Shown here piece after piece: positions 1 through 3,320 of a stretch of 7,391 nucleotides of DNA. The stretch's first letter is position 1, and the number at the start of each line of letters is the position of its first letter. The notes below the pieces were generated by a model. The model made no database searches, was not told the DNA's origin, and saw only the letters and a list, made by a program, of their open reading frames with translations. The position numbers and the translations under genes were made by a program. This DNA is from JBCCMA01 sp039026595 (GTDB lineage Bacteria; Pseudomonadota; Gammaproteobacteria; Steroidobacterales; JBCCMA01), in the NCBI GenBank assembly GCA_039026595.1, contig JBCCMA010000162.1:1-7391 (forward strand), in the 5' to 3' direction.

Positions 1-102
1 CGCTCACGAATTATCGGACGCACGCGGCTGGTGGTCATGTCATTCAATAGCGATAACTACTACCTGCCCCGAGGTTCGCGCTTTTTTGAGCGGCTTCAGT
101 AA
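1..102 (+). CDS. 3' end of a gene, possibly signal peptidase I (S26)
   Basis: The frame is open from the left edge and stops at TAA 100-102, leaving 33 residues that begin RSRIIGRTRLVV and end PRGSRFFERLQ. The run IIGRTRLVVMSFNSDNYYLPR resembles the extreme C-terminus of some bacterial type I signal peptidases, where an I-(V/I)-G-(R/K) stretch is followed by a strand and a short basic tail. That resemblance is a judgement from memory on a very short fragment, and the catalytic Ser and Lys would lie outside the window. The coding call is supported by the clean frame and by the hairpin terminator that starts 12 bases after the stop. The product is uncertain; it could be any protein with a similar short C-terminus. 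Confidence 0.5.
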   Translation, partial: RSRIIGRTRLVVMSFNSDNYYLPRGSRFFERLQ

Positions 103-114
103 CCGCAAAAACAA

Positions 115-137
115 AAGCCGAGGCAAAACCTCGGCTT
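115..137. terminator. Rho-independent terminator, strongest on the minus strand
   Basis: AAGCCGAGG (115-123) pairs perfectly over 9 bp with CCTCGGCTT (129-137) around a 5-base loop, CAAAA. Read on the plus strand, the stem is followed by CCTAATGA, which is a poor U-tract. Read on the minus strand, it is followed by TTGTTTTTGCGG, a good U-tract. It can end the plus-strand gene that stops at 102, but its polarity fits better with a minus-strand transcript entering from the right. The second terminator in this window (3258-3282) has the same layout and lies between two clearly convergent genes. Confidence 0.8.
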
Positions 138-154
138 CCTAATGACACCTCAAT

Positions 155-355
155 CTAGTTGTTATTCGCGTTTTTGTTCTTGTTCGAATAGAGGTATTTC
201 GCTTCTTCAGGAGTCTGGGAACCCGTCCCGCTCAGACACCGACTCTTGACCAGAGAGAAGGTTGCGACAAGCGCGTGTGTGAGCCGGTACTGGAAATCCG
301 TTAGCAACTCATCGGGCAGTCGCCCGCCCGACGTGAATGATAGAGCAAAGGGCAT
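155..355 (-). CDS. Candidate small hypothetical protein (66 aa)
   Basis: The minus-strand frame from ATG (353-355) to TAG (155-157) encodes 66 residues with a soluble, mixed composition and an Asn/Lys-rich tail (YLYSNKNKNANNN). No signal peptide, membrane segment or known motif is visible. The main support is indirect: the stop lies 17 bases before a strong hairpin whose U-tract is on the minus strand. No convincing Shine-Dalgarno precedes the ATG. The same frame stays open to 610, so a longer start is possible, for example ATG at 497-499 (114 aa). That version would fill the spacer up to the nuclease start and also lacks a ribosome-binding site. The product is not recognised. It could equally be a decayed gene or a chance ORF. 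Confidence 0.35.
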   Translation of the reverse strand: MPFALSFTSGGRLPDELLTDFQYRLTHALVATFSLVKSRCLSGTGSQTPEEAKYLYSNKNKNANNN

Positions 356-449
356 GCCAGAAAGACAATTACAATGGCTTTCAGCGACTTGCCGTACCCC
401 GCGCGGCACCTGTACCGCCCTGTTCAGACCGTTTGTAAAAAATGCTGAC

Positions 450-479
450 TTCGAACTGCGCCAGGCGGTGAAATATACA
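450..479 (+). promoter_or_regulatory. Weak promoter-like pair upstream of the nuclease gene
   Basis: TATACA (474-479) gives four of six matches to a -10 box. TTCGAA (450-455) lies 18 bases upstream and matches -35 at only three of six. The position, about 30 bases before the GTG at 512, suits a sigma-70 promoter for the nuclease/b561 pair, and the local sequence is more AT-rich than its surroundings. This is weak pattern evidence only. Confidence 0.22.
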
Positions 480-511
480 TCGCGGAGGTCGGGTCCCATT
501 GAATACGGATC

Positions 512-1990
512 GTGCTGCGCGGACCCGTGTCTCAAGCCGACTCCCTGTGCCCCGACACCCCGCGCGCACGGTCCGGTCTGGTCCTTGGCATTGTGTTGAA
601 CGGCACCCAACCGACCGCGTTCGTTGACCTGGAAACCACCGGGGCCAGCTCACGCGGCCACGCGATTACCGAAATTGGCATCGTGTGTGTCGATGCGAAT
701 GGCCGCGCCGAAACGTGGTCAACATTGATCAACCCGGGCCGCGCGATACCGCCGGGCGTCAGGTCATTGACCGGGATCACCGACGACATGGTGGCCGACG
801 CGCCCGCATTTTGTGACGTCGCCGCCGAGATCAGGGCGCGCCTCGACGGGCATTTGTTCGTCGCCCACAACGTCTCGTTCGATTACAGTTTTCTGAAGTC
901 CGCTTTTAACGCGGTCGATCTGCCCTTTCGAATGAAGCGCCTTTGTACCGTCAAACTGTCTAGGCAGTTATATCCGGACGCACGCGGGCACAGCCTTGAT
1001 GCCCTGATGCAGCGTCACGCCTTGACCTGCGAGCCGCGTCACCGCGCTCTCACAGATGCGAAAGCTCTGCACGAGTTCTGTATCAAGGCACAAACCGAGC
1101 TTGGCAGGGACGCAATGCGTAGCGCTGTGCGCACGCAGCTCGACGGGCCCGCGCTGCCGGAAGGTGTGCACAAGCAGGACATCGCCCGACTCCCCGAGGG
1201 GCCCGGCGTGTACCACTTTTACGCCAAAGACAACACGCTGCTGTACGTGGGCAAGAGCGTACACGTGCGCAGCCGTGTACTCGGACACTTCGGCGCAGCG
1301 ATACGAGACGACCGCGAGGCCCGACTCTTTCGACAAACCGCGCGGGTTGAAGCCACGCGCTGTGCGGGCGAGCTGGGAGCACTGTTGCTGGAGGTGCGGA
1401 CCATCAAAGAGCGCCAACCGGTGTACAACCGACGCCTGCGTCACCGCGCCGACGTCTTCACCTTGGCAATCGATGAGACCGGGGACTACCACCGACCCAG
1501 GGTCCAAGCAGCCGATCCCATGACGCCGGAGATCCCGCAATACGGCTTGTATCGCCAGAAGTCAGGTGCCGTGCGGGCTCTGAAAGCGCTGTGCGATGAC
1601 CACGGGCTTTGTCGCAAGAGGCTTGGACTTGAGCGCGGCCAGGGAAGTTGCTTTGGCCTGCAGATCGATCGCTGTGAGGGCGCCTGTATCGGAAAACAAA
1701 GCGCGGTGGCGTGGAACCTCAAATTGCTTGGTGCACTTGGCAAGACCCGCTTGCCAGCGTGGCCATTCGATGGCCCTGTGGCGATTGGCGAGGGTCGCGG
1801 CGCGTACAAAGCCTGGCACGTTGTGGACCGCTGGTGCTGGTACGGCACGGCGCAGAACCACGGCGAATTCGATGAACTGATGCAGAACGAAACAGAATTT
1901 GATGTCGACGTGTTTCGTATCCTCGAGCGGTTTCTGGCACGCTGTGCGGGCCGCGCGTCCGTCGAACCCCTCACACGGTCAACGAGATGA
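512..1990 (+). CDS. DEDDh 3'-5' exonuclease fused to GIY-YIG (Cho/UvrC-type) nuclease
   Basis: This is a cytoplasmic two-nuclease protein of 492 residues. Residues about 36-195 are a DnaQ-like DEDDh exonuclease: Exo I is FVDLETTG (D39, E41), Exo II is VAHNVSFDYSFL (D124), and Exo III is RHRALTDA (H177, D182). Residues about 228-310 are a GIY-YIG endonuclease: GVY (232-234), YVGKS (245-249), then R252/R255, E294 in the GALLLE motif and N306 in QPVYNRR. The C-terminal third resembles the region after the nuclease domain in UvrC and Cho, with CFGLQIDRCEGACIG at 380-394. The family architecture (exonuclease-GIY-YIG-Cho tail) is known, and a role in nucleotide-excision-type repair is inferred from UvrC/Cho. 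The start is unsettled. GTG 512 is the first start after the in-frame stop at 500-502, but GGAGG (484-488) lies 23 bases upstream, too far away. The first 30 residues fall outside the domain, so GTG 593 or TTG 596 are real alternatives. The stop overlaps the next gene by 4 bases. Confidence 0.93.
   Translation: MLRGPVSQADSLCPDTPRARSGLVLGIVLNGTQPTAFVDLETTGASSRGHAITEIGIVCVDANGRAETWSTLINPGRAIPPGVRSLTGITDDMVADAPAFCDVAAEIRARLDGHLFVAHNVSFDYSFLKSAFNAVDLPFRMKRLCTVKLSRQLYPDARGHSLDALMQRHALTCEPRHRALTDAKALHEFCIKAQTELGRDAMRSAVRTQLDGPALPEGVHKQDIARLPEGPGVYHFYAKDNTLLYVGKSVHVRSRVLGHFGAAIRDDREARLFRQTARVEATRCAGELGALLLEVRTIKERQPVYNRRLRHRADVFTLAIDETGDYHRPRVQAADPMTPEIPQYGLYRQKSGAVRALKALCDDHGLCRKRLGLERGQGSCFGLQIDRCEGACIGKQSAVAWNLKLLGALGKTRLPAWPFDGPVAIGEGRGAYKAWHVVDRWCWYGTAQNHGEFDELMQNETEFDVDVFRILERFLARCAGRASVEPLTRSTR
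1610..1687 (+). other. UvrC-like four-cysteine set, possible [4Fe-4S] site
   Basis: Within the nuclease, C367 (HGLC), C380 (GSC), C388 (DRC) and C392 (GAC) are spaced 13, 8 and 4. E. coli UvrC, reported to bind an oxygen-sensitive [4Fe-4S] cluster through C154, C166, C174 and C178, has spacings of 12, 8 and 4 in the corresponding region; these numbers are recalled, not looked up. The surrounding text (C-F-G-L-Q-I-D-R-C-E-G-A-C-I-G) aligns naturally with the UvrC segment C-L-Q-Y-Q-I-G-R-C. A further cysteine, C361, is nearby. That a cluster is bound is inferred from the pattern. Confidence 0.55.
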
Positions 1991-3225
1991 GCCCATCCAT
2001 AACTCCGCTCCCGGAGGCAATCGACGAGCCCCGGGCACCATCGGCCGCGCATTACACGGCGCTGGCCAAGTTTCTACACTGGCTCGTCGCTGGCGCCATT
2101 GTGTTGCAGTACGTGCTGGCGCGCCTGGCTGAAAACGCCGGGCACGCCGGGCACCGTGTCGACCAATTGGCGCTGCTTGCCAATCACAAATCGGTGGGCA
2201 TGACAGTGTTCATGCTGGCGTTTGCCCGCGTGGCCTGGCGAGCCGCCCACCGCGCGCCGCCGCTGCCTGTGCAAATGGCGCCGTGGCAACAGCGTGCCTC
2301 CCACGCCAGTCACATTTTGCTTTATGCCTTGATTTTCATTGTGCCGCTGTCCGGTTGGCTCATGTCGTCCGCTTCGGCCTATTCCGTCAGCTGGTTCAAT
2401 CTGTTTGCGTTTCCTGACCTGATCAATGGTGACCCGGACACGAAGAAAACGCTGATCACAGTGCACGAATTTTCTGCCAAGCTGATGTTTGTGGTGGCGC
2501 TCATTCACATTGCCGCCGCGTTGAAGCACGCCGTGATTGATCGGGACGGTGTCCTCGCCCGCATCAGTTCTGTCTTTACGGTGGGCGTGTTTGCCGTGAC
2601 GCTCGTCGGCGGGGTGGCCTCCCTTGCGCGCTTGGGATCATCCGAGTCGGTGGCAGCGACCGCGAACACAGCGCCGCCCCAACGCGACGCTCCGACAGAA
2701 CAGCCCGGTGCGGCGAAGCGCTCATCACTTCCGGTCTGGACAGTCGATCCAGACGCCAGCTACATCGAGTTTACGGGTGACCAGGCCGGCGCTGCGTTCA
2801 CCGGTCGGTGGTCGGCTTTTGACGCCGTGTTGCAGTTCGATTCAGGCGACCTCGGCGCCGCCTCTTTTGATGTCACGATCGATACGACGCAACCGAATAC
2901 GGGTGATGCAGAACGCGACGGCCTGATGATCGATCCGGAATGGTTTGACGTCGCCAACCACCCCACCGCGGTGTACCGCGCGGCCGACTTCAGCTCACAG
3001 GGCGACAGCGTGGTCGCGGCGGGCCGACTGACCATGAAAGGCAAGACGATCGTCACGCCGCTCACATTCACGGTGATCCAGGACGGTGACCGCCGCACGC
3101 TCGATGGGCGAGCCGAAATCGATCGACTTGCCTTCAGCCTCGGATCGGGCGAGTGGGCGGATACGACCTGGGTCGGCCAGACCGTTGGCGTCACCGTGCA
3201 CATCGAAGCGATCGTCGAGCGCTAA
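1987..3225 (+). CDS. Cytochrome b561 fused to a YceI domain
   Basis: This 412-residue inner-membrane protein begins with a CybB-type cytochrome b561 (about 20-190). The bis-haem ligands are H31 (FLHWLV), H67 (NHKSVG), H160 (VHEFSA) and H174 (LIHIAA); the last two keep the 14-residue spacing of E. coli CybB. Membrane helices lie near 25-45, 68-86, 106-127, 161-181 and 193-214. The fifth helix leads through a Pro/Ala-rich linker (215-247) to a YceI-like lipid-binding beta-barrel (250-411): WTVDPDASYIEF, then FDVTIDTTQPNTGDAERDG, then LTMKGKTIVTPLTF, ending VTVHIEAIVER. In E. coli the equivalents, yceJ and yceI, are separate neighbouring genes, so this is the same pair fused. The YceI part should face the periplasm. 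A role in quinol oxidation or isoprenoid/quinone handling is inferred. ATG 1987 overlaps the nuclease stop (ATGA) and has no strong SD, so translation probably depends on coupling. Confidence 0.93.
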   Translation: MSPSITPLPEAIDEPRAPSAAHYTALAKFLHWLVAGAIVLQYVLARLAENAGHAGHRVDQLALLANHKSVGMTVFMLAFARVAWRAAHRAPPLPVQMAPWQQRASHASHILLYALIFIVPLSGWLMSSASAYSVSWFNLFAFPDLINGDPDTKKTLITVHEFSAKLMFVVALIHIAAALKHAVIDRDGVLARISSVFTVGVFAVTLVGGVASLARLGSSESVAATANTAPPQRDAPTEQPGAAKRSSLPVWTVDPDASYIEFTGDQAGAAFTGRWSAFDAVLQFDSGDLGAASFDVTIDTTQPNTGDAERDGLMIDPEWFDVANHPTAVYRAADFSSQGDSVVAAGRLTMKGKTIVTPLTFTVIQDGDRRTLDGRAEIDRLAFSLGSGEWADTTWVGQTVGVTVHIEAIVER

Positions 3226-3257
3226 TCGAACCGGGAGGTTCCGTCCCCGCCAAAAAC

Positions 3258-3282
3258 AAACCCCGCCACGAGGGCGGGGTTT
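3258..3282. terminator. Bidirectional Rho-independent terminator between convergent genes
   Basis: AAACCCCGCC (3258-3267) pairs with GGCGGGGTTT (3273-3282) over 10 bp around a 5-base loop, ACGAG. It lies 32 bases after the stop of the b561/YceI gene and 38 bases past the stop of the minus-strand secreted-protein gene. The minus-strand reading continues into TGTTTTTGGCG, a good U-tract. The plus-strand reading ends TTTGCGTGTT, which is weaker. It most likely serves both genes. Confidence 0.88.
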
Positions 3283-3320
3283 GCGTGTTCTCGACAAACG
3301 CCGAGGATTGGCAGACTACC

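Larger units (their letters stand above)
103..511. other. 409-bp interval between the two plus-strand genes
   Basis: This stretch contains the hairpin terminator at 115-137, a candidate small minus-strand ORF (155-355), a short inverted repeat CGGGC/GCCCG at 313-317 and 322-326, a GGAGG at 484-488, and a weak promoter-like pair near 450-479. It has no tRNA cloverleaf, no recognisable riboswitch and no mobile-element ends. Part of it (about 150-260 and 430-480) is more AT-rich than the flanking genes, as expected for non-coding or weakly coding DNA. Confidence 0.6.

Noticed and set aside
311..328. Inverted repeat CGGGC-AGTC-GCCCG as a terminator or operator
   Set aside because: A 5-bp stem with no U-tract on either side is expected by chance in GC-rich DNA.
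246..599. 117-residue plus-strand ORF in the spacer before the nuclease gene
   Set aside because: It overlaps the nuclease start region in another frame, has no ribosome-binding site, and its composition (Cys, Arg, Pro, Ser) is not protein-like.
484..627. Possible leader peptide starting at TTG 499 after GGAGG at 484-488
   Set aside because: The SD spacing is acceptable, but the predicted ~42-residue peptide is a run of Arg/Pro/Thr with no attenuator hairpin or codon bias suggesting regulation, and TTG is a rare start.
968..1540. 190-residue minus-strand ORF inside the nuclease gene
   Set aside because: The plus strand here encodes the end of the exonuclease and the GIY-YIG domain with intact motifs; the antisense frame shows no recognisable domain.
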